Source: JAXHUK01 sp034189725 (GTDB taxonomy: Bacteria > Chloroflexota > Dehalococcoidia > SZUA-161). From it: DNA of 28,323 nt. Shown here one piece after another: positions 1 to 10,800 of the stretch. Made by a program: the position numbers and the translations under genes. The stretch's first letter is position 1, and every line of letters begins with the position of its first letter. A model generated the notes under the pieces. It had not been told where the DNA came from. It ran no database searches and worked only from the letters and a program-made list of their open reading frames with translations. The DNA is taken from positions 1 through 28,323 of the forward strand of contig JAXHUK010000151.1 of the NCBI GenBank assembly GCA_034189725.1. The letters are read 5' to 3'.

Positions 1-1859
1 TTGAGGAAATAAGTTGACATCCCGAAGTGTTTGTCCAGGAGTCTGATGACCTCCTGAAAGTCAGCTCCGGCACAGGTCCTGGTTGTCTCAGCGACCATAG
101 TCTGATAGGTCGCCTCGTCCTGATACCGGCGTACGCCGGCATTGATATTGTGGTCGCCGAGGTGGAGAACACCAAAGCAAAAGGTGCCTGCCTCCCACGT
201 AACAATTGAGGTAACCTTCGCTTTACCCGCCGCCAGCTTGGCCCTGCCGCACTCGGCGGTCTGGTAATCCTCGATGTCAACGTTATAGCAGTAAATCTTG
301 GCCTGCTCGCCATACCGTTCGAAGACGGAGCTTATGGCGAAATGGGCGGTAACCTTGTCAAGGTCTATCATGGTAGTCTTCACAAACTTCTCGTAGATGC
401 GCCGACCATCACCATGTACTTTAAGGTTACTCTTAGCCTGCTCAAGACGTCCCAGGAAGTTTTGTTCAATGTCTTCCCCAAATAATTCCCCTGCCAATTG
501 CACAGCTCGTCCTGCATACTGAATAACCTGTACTGTTTCGATGCCAGATAGTTCGTCAAAAAACCAGCCACAACTGGTATACATGAGCATAGAATGTCGC
601 TGTAGTTCTAACAGCTTGAGCACGGTTACCACTTCTGATTCACTCAACTCACGGGTGCAGTGCTGGTCTAAGAACCTGCGAGTATTCTCTGGCGAACGGT
701 CAAGAACTACCTCAATGTAATCATCACGGCTCGCCCATGGGTCTCGGAAGAATTGGCGTCCCAACTCTTCGTATTTCGTGACGAGATAATCGCGCAGCCA
801 GTCCAGCGCATTGCGCAGCGGGGTACGCCAGGCCTGATTCCACTTTGGATTCCTCCCGGCATTACACCCGCAGTTGCTCCACCATCGATCGATACCATGG
901 GAGCAACTCCACGAAGTCTTCTCTTTAATCTCGACCTCATGAGTAGGTGGGTGCTTTTCCAGGTATTCCCCGTAGTTGGTAATTTGGGCCAGGCTATTGG
1001 TCTCAATGTAATGAAGAGTATAGGCCAGCGCCATATCGCCGAAGCGATGATGGTGACCATAGGTCTCACCATCGGTAGCAATATGAACAAGTTGAGGCCT
1101 GTCATCTGCTTCAGAGAAACTATCGAACAGACGATGAGCAAAATTTTCGCCGCCATTGAGCAGATCCTCAAATGAGACACCTCGGGAAATAGGGCCATTG
1201 TAGAAAAAAAGGGCCAACTTCCGACCTGACGGCAGTTTGACCTCATAAGCCATCGTAGGATCAATAGTGGCATCGCTGGCCGGTTGCCACGTATCAGTAC
1301 CAATCTGGCGAACCTGGTTGGCCTGATGAGGGGCGAGGATGGTGAACTTGATTCCCTGTTCGGCAAGTATATCCAGGGTTTCGAGATCTACAGCGGTTTC
1401 CGGGAGCCACATACCTTCAGCTTTCCGGCCAAAGCGGTGCTCAAAGTCTCGCATGCCCCATATTACCTGCGTATATTTGTCTCGACGATTAGCCAATGGC
1501 ATGATTATATGGTGATAGGCCTGTGCCAGCGCTGAGCCGTGTCCAGAAAATGTCCGTTGAGTTTCCCGGTCAGTTTCCAGAATAGATTGATAGACATCGG
1601 GTTCCTTCTCTTCCATCCATGCAAGCAGGGTCGGCCCGAAGTTAAAGCTGATTTTAGCGTAATTGTTAACTATCTGGGAGATGTAGCCATCGCTGTCCAG
1701 AATGCGTGAGGCAGTATTAGGAGCATAGCATTCTGCTGCTATTTTTTCGTTCCAGTCATGATAGGGATAGGCCGAGTCCTGCATCTCAACATCCTCCAGC
1801 CAGGCATTTTCTCGCGGTGGCTGATAAAAATGGCCATGAATACAAATGTAGCGCTCCAT
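1..1859 (-). CDS. GH57-family glycoside hydrolase with DUF3536-type C-terminus, partial (3' end beyond left edge)
   Basis: The frame is open from an ATG at 1857-1859 down to base 1 with no stop, giving at least 619 residues; the C-terminus lies outside the window. The N-terminus reads MERYICIHGHFYQPPRENAW, the hallmark opening of the GH57 proteins that carry a C-terminal DUF3536 region. Two GH57 catalytic motifs are visible: GMWLPETAVD with the likely nucleophile Glu at about residue 154, and HIATDGETYGHHH with the likely acid/base Asp at about 263. The enzyme probably acts on alpha-glucan (amylase, branching or transferase-like), but the exact reaction cannot be read from sequence. The start is supported by AAGGAG seven bases upstream. 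It begins one base after the treZ stop (TGA-G-ATG), so it is the distal gene of the glucan operon. The family call is firm and the substrate is not. Confidence 0.9.
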   Translation of the reverse strand, partial: MERYICIHGHFYQPPRENAWLEDVEMQDSAYPYHDWNEKIAAECYAPNTASRILDSDGYISQIVNNYAKISFNFGPTLLAWMEEKEPDVYQSILETDRETQRTFSGHGSALAQAYHHIIMPLANRRDKYTQVIWGMRDFEHRFGRKAEGMWLPETAVDLETLDILAEQGIKFTILAPHQANQVRQIGTDTWQPASDATIDPTMAYEVKLPSGRKLALFFYNGPISRGVSFEDLLNGGENFAHRLFDSFSEADDRPQLVHIATDGETYGHHHRFGDMALAYTLHYIETNSLAQITNYGEYLEKHPPTHEVEIKEKTSWSCSHGIDRWWSNCGCNAGRNPKWNQAWRTPLRNALDWLRDYLVTKYEELGRQFFRDPWASRDDYIEVVLDRSPENTRRFLDQHCTRELSESEVVTVLKLLELQRHSMLMYTSCGWFFDELSGIETVQVIQYAGRAVQLAGELFGEDIEQNFLGRLEQAKSNLKVHGDGRRIYEKFVKTTMIDLDKVTAHFAISSVFERYGEQAKIYCYNVDIEDYQTAECGRAKLAAGKAKVTSIVTWEAGTFCFGVLHLGDHNINAGVRRYQDEATYQTMVAETTRTCAGADFQEVIRLLDKHFGMSTYFL

Positions 1860-1860
1860 C

Positions 1861-3702
1861 TCATATCTCCTTTATGAAGAGGGCAAATGCCCACGGACTA
1901 AACGTAAGCTTCACTTCTCTTTTTGACTTAAGCCGTTCTGGAATGCTGCTGCCCTTTCCCTGCCAGTTCAGCTCCGCCGAGTCAAGCCTTTTGCGCCAAT
2001 TTCCTGCCGGCACCGTCAGAGCTACCGATGTATAGTCTTGATCGAAGTTAAAGAGCATAACGACTTCACTGGCTTCACTCCAGCGGCGGAGAAACAGAAG
2101 GTTATATTCATCGAAATTCTTTACCTCCAGATTGTCTTTACTAAGATGAGCCAAAGCAGGAATTTCCTTTCGCAAGCGTATCAGCTCTTTATAGAACTCT
2201 AGCAATACCCGATGCTGGCCTTCCCTGCGCAAGTTGTGGTTGAGTTTAGCACGGAGGAAGGTTGCTTCATCCTGCGGATCTGGCAACTCGCCTTGCCACT
2301 GGAAGGCGGCAAACTCGCTTTGGCGTCCTTTACGTACTGCCTCTATTAAATCAGGTGCAGAGTGGCTGACAAAGAAAGGAAAAGGAGCCGTCTCCTGGTA
2401 TTCCTCGCCCATGAAGAGAAGAGGGATGAAGGGTGAGAGAAGGACGATGCCAGCTGCCAGTTTGAGCGCCTCAAAGGGAACGATTTGACTCAGGCGCTCA
2501 CTATTTATCCGATTGCCTACCTGGTCGTGGTTCTGGGCAAAGACAACAAACCGATAAGCCTGAATAGCCTTGGAGGAGACACCATGCTTCCTCTGGTGGT
2601 AAGGGGAATACTGTCCTGAATACACAAAGCCTTCCTGAAATGCCTTACCCAAATGTTGAAGCTGACCATAGTCCTGATAATAGCCGGTTCGCTCATTGGT
2701 CAACAACACATGAAGTGAATGATGCAAATCGTCATTCCACTGAGCATCCAGGCCAAATCCTCCCAGCTTCCGAGACCTGATAAGGCGAGCGTCGTTGGCA
2801 GCACTTTCACCAATAAGGTATGCCTGCCGTTTTAATTGTCCCACCTGTTCGTGAAATGCTTCAGCGAGTTCTTCTATGAATGGATATGATGTTATGTCAA
2901 GTATGGCATGGAGCGCATCAAGCCGCAGGGCATCAATGTGAAAGGCAGTCAACCAGTGGATGGCATTTTCAATGAAGAACCGCCGCACGTGGTCGCTGTC
3001 AGGCCCGTCAAAGTTGAGGGCTGCCCCCCACGGGGTCTGGTAGCGGTCGGTGAAATACGGCCCGAAGTCAGCAACGTAGTTGCCTTCAGGGCCAAGGTGG
3101 TTATAAACGACGTCGAGAACCAGCGCTAGCCCCTTGCGGTGGCAGGCATTGACCAGGCGCTTCAGCCCTTCTGGCCCTCCGTAGGAGTTCTGCACGGCGA
3201 AGGGGTAAACCCCGTCATACCCCCAGTTGCGACTGCCGGGAAACTGGGCGACAGGCATAAGCTCCACTGCGGTAATCCCCAGATCTTTAAGCTCATCAAG
3301 GCGAGGGATGATAGCATCAAAAGTGCCTTCTTTCGTGAAGGTCCCTACGTGCAGCTCATAAATAATGTATTCCTCGAGAGGCAAACCAGACCAGCCCTTG
3401 TCCTCCCAGGGGAATTGAGCGGTTACAACCTGCGAAGGCCCATGCACACCCTGGGGCTGAAACCGCGATGCTGGGTCAGGGCATTCCTTTTCTGAATCCA
3501 AACGGTAAAAATATTGATAACCCTGCTCCACGCCCTTAACAATTGCTCTATGGTAGCCCCGGTCAGTATTTGCTAGAGGCACTACTAGCTCTATCGGTGA
3601 CACGATATGTACTTCTACCTTTTGAACAAAAGGGGCCCACACGCTGAATTGGCAGCGGCCATTGCCTAAATATGTAGCACCCAAGTTGCTTTTGTTGTTC
3701 AC
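1861..3702 (-). CDS. treZ: Malto-oligosyltrehalose trehalohydrolase (TreZ, GH13)
   Basis: This 613-residue protein belongs to GH13 and should release trehalose from maltooligosyl-trehalose in the cytoplasm. An N-terminal beta-sandwich (about residues 8-95, containing FSVWAPFVQKVEVHI) precedes the (beta/alpha)8 barrel. Visible barrel motifs are VVYNHLGPEGNYV, the nucleophile region DALRLDALHA (Asp about 262), LIGES (acid Glu about 299) and FAQNHDQVGNR (Asp about 393), so the catalytic triad is complete. The start is GTG, overlapping the glgB stop in a GTGA arrangement, with GGAGG nine bases upstream. The usual partner TreY (maltooligosyl-trehalose synthase) is not in the window, so TreZ must use a TreY encoded elsewhere, perhaps beyond the left edge, or have a debranching-like side role. 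Length and motifs fit the family well. Confidence 0.93.
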   Translation of the reverse strand: MNNKSNLGATYLGNGRCQFSVWAPFVQKVEVHIVSPIELVVPLANTDRGYHRAIVKGVEQGYQYFYRLDSEKECPDPASRFQPQGVHGPSQVVTAQFPWEDKGWSGLPLEEYIIYELHVGTFTKEGTFDAIIPRLDELKDLGITAVELMPVAQFPGSRNWGYDGVYPFAVQNSYGGPEGLKRLVNACHRKGLALVLDVVYNHLGPEGNYVADFGPYFTDRYQTPWGAALNFDGPDSDHVRRFFIENAIHWLTAFHIDALRLDALHAILDITSYPFIEELAEAFHEQVGQLKRQAYLIGESAANDARLIRSRKLGGFGLDAQWNDDLHHSLHVLLTNERTGYYQDYGQLQHLGKAFQEGFVYSGQYSPYHQRKHGVSSKAIQAYRFVVFAQNHDQVGNRINSERLSQIVPFEALKLAAGIVLLSPFIPLLFMGEEYQETAPFPFFVSHSAPDLIEAVRKGRQSEFAAFQWQGELPDPQDEATFLRAKLNHNLRREGQHRVLLEFYKELIRLRKEIPALAHLSKDNLEVKNFDEYNLLFLRRWSEASEVVMLFNFDQDYTSVALTVPAGNWRKRLDSAELNWQGKGSSIPERLKSKREVKLTFSPWAFALFIKEI

Positions 3703-5684
3703 GCCTTCCGTCCTCCACTCTTTAAGTAGACGATTGACAACGGCGGCAGTGTGATTTCGAGGGAGTAAGGGCGGCCATGCATTGGCACTTCGGATGCTCT
3801 CACCTTTATTGGGTTGCCTTGACCGCTACCATCATACTCCTCAGCATCGCTGTTCAATAGCTCTTTCCAGTATCCCCCACATGGGACACCTACACAGTAG
3901 TTGACGTGAGTTACGGGAGTAAAGTTACAGACAGCGAGCAGGATATCACTCGTTGATCTGCCCGTACGGATAAAGCTGATTACACTCTGCAAGGTATCAC
4001 TCGCATCGATCCATTCAAAGCCTGCCTGGTTGCAGTCCATCTCATAAAGTGCTGGTTCACTCCGGTAAAGCCAGTTCAGAGCCTTCAACCATTTCTGAAC
4101 TCCCGCATGCCGTTCGTATTCAAGAAAATGCCAGTCAAGGCTGCTATCATGGGCCCACTCACGCCACTGGCCCAACTCCGACCCCATGAAGAGCAACTTC
4201 TTCCCGGGTTGCGCATACATATATCCGAGTAACAACCGTAGATTGGCAAATTTCTGCCAGTCATCACCGGGCATCTTACTAAGAAGAGCGCCTTTTCCAT
4301 GTACCACCTCATCATGGGAAAGAGGGAGAACGTAGTTCTCTGTAAAAGCATAAAGCATGCGAAAAGTCAAATCATTGTGGTGATATTTTCGATGGATAGG
4401 ATCACGCGATATATACTGTAATGTATCATGCATCCAGCCCATGTCCCACTTCATACCGAAACCGAGACCGCCCACATAGGTTGGTCGGGAGACCATCGGC
4501 CACGCCGTAGATTCCTCAGCGATGGTTTGCACATCAGGGTAGCTCTTGTAGACCTCCATATTAAGTCTTCGCATAAACTCGATCGCATCCAGGTTCTCCC
4601 GTCCGCCGTATTTGTTAGGAATCCACCCCCCTTCTTTCCGAGAGTAGTCTAGATAGAGCATGGAAGCAACTGCATCTACACGCAAGCCATCGGCATGATA
4701 TTTGTCCAGCCAGAAAAGGGCACTGCTCAAGAGGAAGCTCTGCACTTCAGGTCGTCCATAATTGAATATGTAGCTCGTCCAGTCAGGATGGAATCCCTTT
4801 TTAGGGTGAGCATGTTCGTACAGGTGCGTCCCGTCAAAGAAGCCAAGCCCGTGCCCATCAGTAGGAAAGTGCGAGGGCACCCAGTCCAAAATAACGCCGA
4901 TGCCATGCTGGTGCAGGCAGTCAATCAAGTACATGAAATCCTGCGGGGTGCCGTAGCGGCTAGTAGGTGCAAAGTATCCCGTAGTTTGATAGCCCCAAGA
5001 GCCAAAAAAGGGGTGCTCCATAACTGGGAGAAACTCGACATGGGTAAACCCCATCTGCTGAACGTGATCAGCCAGATGAGTTGCCATCTCACGGTAAGAT
5101 AGGGATCGATTCCCCTCTTCGGGCACCCTTTTCCAAGAGCCCAGATGCACCTCATAAATAGATATCGGGGCATCAAGTCCATTACATTGCCGCCGTCTCT
5201 CCATCCACTCTTGGTCTCCCCAGGTATATTCGAGATCCCAGACCAACGATGCCGTTCTGGGCGGTATTTCATTATAGGTAGCATAAGGGTCAGCCTTATC
5301 CGTTCTATACCCTTTATAACGAGAAACAATGTGATATTTATAAAGGGTGCCCGTGCCTATGTCCGGAATAAATCCTTCCCAGATTCCCGATTGTCCCCGG
5401 GGCCGCAACGGGTGGCTCTCCCTCTTCCAACCGTTGAAGTCACCAAGAACGGAGACCTGCCTGGCATCCGGTGCCCACACAGCAAAATAAGCCCCTTTTC
5501 TCTTGCCAACGGTCAGCAAATGCGCTCCCAGTTTGTCATACAGGCGAAAGTGAGAGCCTTCATTAAACAGGTACAGATCATCCTCGGTCAGCAGAGTTAC
5601 TTCTGGTGACTGTACAGTTCTTTCCTTTGTCTCAGGGCTTTGGTCTGATTCGTTCGGTATTTCTTTCTTTTTCTTTTCCATCAT
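3699..5684 (-). CDS. glgB: 1,4-alpha-glucan branching enzyme (GlgB, GH13_9)
   Basis: The 661-residue product transfers alpha-1,4 segments to make alpha-1,6 branches in glycogen-type glucan. After a charged, probably disordered N-terminus (about 1-30), a CBM48-like module contains AYFAVWAPDARQVSVLGDFNGW. The barrel carries DWVPSHFPTDGHGL, the nucleophile motif DGLRVDAVASMLYLDY (Asp about 337), TIAEESTAWP (acid Glu at about 390) and LSHDEVVHGKG. This is the classical GlgB set. The length is slightly below that of enterobacterial GlgB because the extra N-terminal module is missing. Translation begins at the first ATG of an ATGATG pair, overlapping the malQ stop in ATGA, which implies coupled translation. 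It should branch the linear chains made by GlgE and GlgA, both encoded upstream in the same cluster. Confidence 0.95.
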   Translation of the reverse strand: MMEKKKKEIPNESDQSPETKERTVQSPEVTLLTEDDLYLFNEGSHFRLYDKLGAHLLTVGKRKGAYFAVWAPDARQVSVLGDFNGWKRESHPLRPRGQSGIWEGFIPDIGTGTLYKYHIVSRYKGYRTDKADPYATYNEIPPRTASLVWDLEYTWGDQEWMERRRQCNGLDAPISIYEVHLGSWKRVPEEGNRSLSYREMATHLADHVQQMGFTHVEFLPVMEHPFFGSWGYQTTGYFAPTSRYGTPQDFMYLIDCLHQHGIGVILDWVPSHFPTDGHGLGFFDGTHLYEHAHPKKGFHPDWTSYIFNYGRPEVQSFLLSSALFWLDKYHADGLRVDAVASMLYLDYSRKEGGWIPNKYGGRENLDAIEFMRRLNMEVYKSYPDVQTIAEESTAWPMVSRPTYVGGLGFGMKWDMGWMHDTLQYISRDPIHRKYHHNDLTFRMLYAFTENYVLPLSHDEVVHGKGALLSKMPGDDWQKFANLRLLLGYMYAQPGKKLLFMGSELGQWREWAHDSSLDWHFLEYERHAGVQKWLKALNWLYRSEPALYEMDCNQAGFEWIDASDTLQSVISFIRTGRSTSDILLAVCNFTPVTHVNYCVGVPCGGYWKELLNSDAEEYDGSGQGNPIKVRASEVPMHGRPYSLEITLPPLSIVYLKSGGRKA

Positions 5685-7810
5685 TGCTGCTCACTTTGCT
5701 GGCGGAGCTTGTTTACAACCCATAGGGTATCTAGTACCTGGGTCATTTGGCGATACTCTTCCAGGGTGTAACGTGTTCTGCGTCGCCAGTTCGGGTATTC
5801 TGCCTTGGTACTAGGCACATTCTGAGGTTGTGTCTCCAGCCACATATCCTCCAGGTTTATAAGAACTATTCGAGCCGGGCTGATAGCAAGGAATGCTAAA
5901 CAAGCTTTAAGAACATCGATTGTATCCTCTCGTTGTTCTTGCAGCCAACCTCCACCTTGCAAGAAAGTGATCAGGGCTCTTTTCATATCTATAAGATCCT
6001 TCTTCTCCGATCTTACGCCTGCCTTGTCTAAGAGGCCAAGTTCCAGCCGTTTTTCAATGTCCAAACTTTGCCAGAAAGAAGCGAATGGGGGCATATCATG
6101 AGTATTCAGGCTGGCTACCGAATCACGAGAGACGGGAGGCAACCCTTTCTTGGGATTGGAGGCGAGTTCATAGTGCACCACATACATACGATGGAGGCCA
6201 TGTTTCCTCATAGCTTGTCTGATGTACGTGGGTACGGTGCCCAAATCCTCGCCAACAATGACAGTTTTATTTCGATGAGACTCCAAGCTTAAAATAGCAT
6301 AGAGTTCCTCGGCACGATAACGCAGATAGACTCCATTGCATGCCTCCATGCCGTTTGAAATACAGAACAGTCGATGAAGGCCCATCACATGGTCAATACG
6401 GAGAATACCAGCATACTGAAAGTGATGGCGCAGGCACGCAATGAGGTAGCGATAACCTTGCTCCCGAATTTTTTCCGGATGCAACGGTGGAAATTCCCAG
6501 TTCTGACCTCTGGTAAAAACAGCATCTGGGGGTGCACCGGCTGAAGCGCCCAGAACAACCGCATCACGTTCGCGCCACACATCATAGCCATCAGGATGAA
6601 CTCCCAGTGGCAGATCCAGATAGAGTTGAAGCCCTTTCCCCCCTGCCGTTTCCAAAACATTTCTCATTTGCTGATGGACAAGCCACTGCACGTAAAGGTG
6701 ATAACGCCTGTTTTCCTCATCGAAATCGCCATCCTTTATGATACCGTCCCGAAGTGGTTGTGGCCACGCCCGCCAAGGTGCACGCTGCTTCTCAAAGGTG
6801 GCCCGGAAGCGAGCATAGTCCTCAACCACCCGATTTGTTTCGGAGAAACGCCAAAGTTCTTCGAGACGATAAGCTCCCTGGGCAAAACAGTACCCGCTCA
6901 GTTCTTGTAGAACTCTGCGCTTTAATGCCATCTGTCGCTGGTAGTCTACAAGAGGCAAATTACGCAGCGCATCTATCTCATTCTGGAATGATGATGACGC
7001 TATGAGTGCCTGCGCTGAAGGACATTCCTGTAGCTCCGGAACCCTAGTTACGTCTAGATAAAACTCGCTCCACAATAAGCGACTGTCTGGAAGATAAGGG
7101 CTAGGTCCAATGGCATCATCTAGAACAGTGGTGAGCAAGGGCAGCGTAGCTACCAGATGCCCTCCTATTTCACCAAACCATTCTATTAGCTCTTCAAGGT
7201 CCGAGAAGTCACCACCTCCCCAACTCCTCTCCGTATGCAGAGCATACAAGGGAAGAAAAACCCCCAAGTTCCTTTTAGTGAGCTCCCCTGGAGGGAGGTA
7301 AGCTCTAAGAGGCGCTGAAACAACGAGAGCTTCATAATTAACTCCCGGCATCTCCACAGTCAGCCGATGATACCCCCAAGGCAAGCTCTTTGGCAATCGG
7401 AGTTGCTTGACTACATACTGCGTCCCCTCTATCTCCGCAGTCCCAACCACCGACAGGTTAGCCCCACGCCATTCCCATTTCATCTCTTCACCAGTCTCTA
7501 GATCCAGATGACAGTTGAGATTTGCATCAGCCGCACTACGTGGAAGACGAACCTCCACTGGAACCGCTTCACCATTCCAGGCCACAATGACTGGCTCTAT
7601 CACTTTTTGCCATACTACCTGTTGTCGTTCGCGCCACGCGGAAGGCACATCCTGAAGATTCACTAGCGGGGCTCCCAATGAACGGAGTGCCGCCAGCAGA
7701 GACTCCTCAGAAGCTTGTTGTCGATGGTGATTCACATCGTAGTAGGCCGTCTGAATACTGTAGAGGCGGGCTAGTTGATGGAGAAAGCGCACACTCGAAA
7801 AAGAACTCAT
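5681..7810 (-). CDS. malQ: 4-alpha-glucanotransferase (MalQ, GH77)
   Basis: This 709-residue protein is an amylomaltase-type GH77 enzyme that disproportionates maltooligosaccharides. The first 180 or so residues form a low-similarity extension, as in enterobacterial MalQ. The catalytic barrel then shows YLDLPLGVHPDGYDVW, the nucleophile motif GILRIDHVMGLHRLF, VIVGEDLGTVP with the acid Glu, and ASLNTHDMPPFASFWQ. GASAGAPPD and FPPLHPEKIREQGY are also typical of GH77. The ATG overlaps the treS stop by four bases, and the 3' end overlaps glgB in the same way. It probably trims or lengthens linear glucans made or released by neighbouring GlgE and TreZ. Confidence 0.94.
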   Translation of the reverse strand: MSSFSSVRFLHQLARLYSIQTAYYDVNHHRQQASEESLLAALRSLGAPLVNLQDVPSAWRERQQVVWQKVIEPVIVAWNGEAVPVEVRLPRSAADANLNCHLDLETGEEMKWEWRGANLSVVGTAEIEGTQYVVKQLRLPKSLPWGYHRLTVEMPGVNYEALVVSAPLRAYLPPGELTKRNLGVFLPLYALHTERSWGGGDFSDLEELIEWFGEIGGHLVATLPLLTTVLDDAIGPSPYLPDSRLLWSEFYLDVTRVPELQECPSAQALIASSSFQNEIDALRNLPLVDYQRQMALKRRVLQELSGYCFAQGAYRLEELWRFSETNRVVEDYARFRATFEKQRAPWRAWPQPLRDGIIKDGDFDEENRRYHLYVQWLVHQQMRNVLETAGGKGLQLYLDLPLGVHPDGYDVWRERDAVVLGASAGAPPDAVFTRGQNWEFPPLHPEKIREQGYRYLIACLRHHFQYAGILRIDHVMGLHRLFCISNGMEACNGVYLRYRAEELYAILSLESHRNKTVIVGEDLGTVPTYIRQAMRKHGLHRMYVVHYELASNPKKGLPPVSRDSVASLNTHDMPPFASFWQSLDIEKRLELGLLDKAGVRSEKKDLIDMKRALITFLQGGGWLQEQREDTIDVLKACLAFLAISPARIVLINLEDMWLETQPQNVPSTKAEYPNWRRRTRYTLEEYRQMTQVLDTLWVVNKLRQQSEQQ

Positions 7811-10800
7811 TTCTCAGCCTTGTGCCTGGCTTTCTCACCAACCTCTTTAGCTGTCTCCTCAGCATCCCTTACAGCTGGAACTGCGGTCTTGACAGGCTCT
7901 GCATCAGCCCCTACCAATTGCACTATACCCTGGAGAGGCAATCCGACCCAGCCTGGACGATTATTAAGTTCATAGTTGATTTCGTACATAGCTTTATCAA
8001 GAAGATATGCGTCCAAAAAGACCTTCACACCTTCCCTGCTCCGGGGCAATATGGGGGCATCTGCCATAGACTCCAGATAAGATTTCAAGAAGGTGGCAGA
8101 GACCCATAGATACCAAGCCCGTGCCCATTCCTCCAGCACCGGGAGGTCCTCTGGCCGAACTACAGTTGTCGCCTTACCGTGCAGGACGACCTGAGCAGCA
8201 TAGTGAAATGAGCGTATCATGCCAGCAATGTCTTTGAGGGGAGAGCATTTGATCCGTCGCTCGCCCAAGTGCCGTGCTGGTTCTCCTTCAAAATCAATAA
8301 TGACAAAGTCGCTACCGGTATACAGTACCTGCCCCAGGTGGTAGTCTCCGTGACAGCGCACACGCATTCCCGTAATCTTTCTTTTTGTTAAATCTTGGAA
8401 ACGTCCCATAATCGTATTCTCATGGCTGAGGACTTTCTGGGCATCCACCTTTGTCTCGTCTGGAAATTGCTTTAGACGTTGATGCAGCAATTGGAGTACC
8501 TGAGAAGCAAACCCTCTCATTCCATGGCAAAGAGAGCGCTGGTAGGTCACTGACAACGGCTCAGGAACAAAGTTTGGGTTTTCCGTATCTGAGGCCAATG
8601 CCAAATGGAGCTCGGCAGTCCGTTGTCCTAAGAGCTGAGCGGAAACCAAGTATTCACTGATGCTCTCTCGGGCTATCGCAGGGAGAGCCTCGTCACTCAT
8701 GTCTACGAGGGATTTTGCAACAGGTAACGGCGCTGTTACCCCCGTTTGTGACAGGACACGTTCAAAGTAGCGCCCCAGAGAATCCAGTGTATAGTTCCAA
8801 CTGTCACCTTCGTTGTACACATACGTATGAAGAATACCCAAGGTTACTGACTCACGCAATTTCCGATTGCGGTATTCCAGAACCCCAGTTACCAGAGGAG
8901 CATTGAGAAAACGTTCCTTATCAGTGAGGAAGCGGCCGATTTCGAGTTCAGGGTTAACTCCCTCCTCCAGACGGCGAAAGAGCTTCAGTTTGAATCGATC
9001 TCCGTAAACCACCGAAGTGTTCGTCTGCTCTCCCGACAGGAGACTTGATTCCAAGGATCCCTGGGCTTTTTTGTATATCTTGTTGAACACTGTCGGGGTA
9101 TGCGAGGTGATAAGGTCCCCCTTTTCTCCCTTGAAGTGGTAGCGACGTCGAGCCATGGCTTTAAGCAGGTTATCACGGAAACTTGGTTCAACCAGAGCAT
9201 CGTAAACAACCCCATCCTTCTCACCGTCTTCGCACCGTAACTTCAAATGGGCGATGGCAGCTTGAGGCAACTCATTAATGACTTGACTAGCCCTGTTTTC
9301 CAAAGCAAAGGCGATGGGGAGGAGATAGGTCTCTGGTTCACCCTCGGAATACTCTATCCTGAGGAGCACCAGATGAGCCTCAGACGTATCGTAAGGCATG
9401 GTGATAACGTCCTGTATTTCCATTGAACGGGTGCGCCGCCCCTTACCGCCAAACCAACGGCGTTTCCTTATGTAGCTTAACAGCGGTGATTCTAGCATAA
9501 GTCCTTTCCCTCGCTTGAACAGATCCTTCCATTCTCCTGCGAAGGTGAGAGTGGGTAGCGCAAGTTCTGCCGGCTTGTCCCACAAATCGACCATCTCTGA
9601 TCGCCTAGATTCTATGGAAAAACAGTAGAACGCATATGGGCTGAGTGTAAAAGAGTACGGCACTTCCCCGATTCTAGGAAACTCCGCCTGTCCAAAAGCC
9701 TCAACGGGGGCCATCCCGTTAAACTCAGTAAGATTAAGGCTAGTATGCTGCACTGAACGTGAAAGGTTAGCCACCACCAGGATGATCTCATCCTCGTAGC
9801 GACGGACGAAAGCCAGTATCTTTCGATTCTCTGGATAAAGGAACTCAAGGCTCCCGCGGCCAAATGCTTTGAAGCGTTTCCTCAAGGTGATGAGGCGCTT
9901 CATCCACCAGAGAAGAGAGTCCGGGTTGTTCTGCTGAGCCTCCACATTGATGGCCTCATAGTGATACTCTGGATCGATGTTGATCGGCAGATATAATCGC
10001 TGAGGGTTGGTACGAGAGAAACCCGCATTGCGGTCAGTACTCCATTGCATCGGAGTGCGAACGCCGTTGCGATCACCCAAATAGAAGTTGTCCCCCATGC
10101 CAATCTCATCGCCGTAGTAAATCACGGGAGTTCCAGGAAGTGTAAAGAGAAGCACATTCATCAGCTCGATTTTCTTGCGGTCGTTGTTGAGAAGCGGGGC
10201 TAAACGACGACGGATCCCGACGTTGATTCGAGCCTGAGTATCATGAGCATACACCCGGTACATGTAGTCTCGCTCCTCATCAGTGACCATCTCCAGAGTG
10301 AGTTCATCGTGATTGCGGAGAAAAAGAGTCCACTGACACGTTTGCGGAATCGGAGGAGTATGCTGGAGAATATCAATAATGGGAAAACGGTCTTCCATGC
10401 GGATAGCCATAAACATACGGGGCATAAGAGGAAAGTGATAGGCCATATGGCACTCATCTCCCTCACCAAAGTAGGTGACAGCGTCCTCCGACCACTGATT
10501 TGCCTCCGCCAGCAACATGCGGTTCTTAAACTGCTCGTCCATGTGGCGACGCAGTTCCTTCAGAAAGTTATGCGTCTCCGGCAGGTTCTCACAGTTGGTA
10601 CCTTCCCGCTCATAGAGATAGGGCACCGCATCTAGGCGAAGCCCAGACACTCCCAAACGAAGCCAGAACTCAATGACCCGGAAGATAGCCTGTTTCACAA
10701 GCGGGTTGTCGAAGTTGAGGTCAGGCTGGTGCGAGTAAAAACGATGCCAAAAATACTTTTTAGCTATTGCGTCCCATGTCCAGTTCGATGATTCGAAATC

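Noticed and set aside
707..1366. Long open frame on the minus strand (219 residues) inside the GH57 gene
   Set aside because: It is in a different frame from the GH57 motifs, has low-complexity shadow composition and no family signature; the GH57 frame is continuous through the whole stretch.
4695..5102. 135-residue plus-strand open frame inside glgB
   Set aside because: It is opposite a gene with complete catalytic motifs and shows no ribosome-binding site or recognisable domain; the same holds for other antisense frames over the glucan genes.
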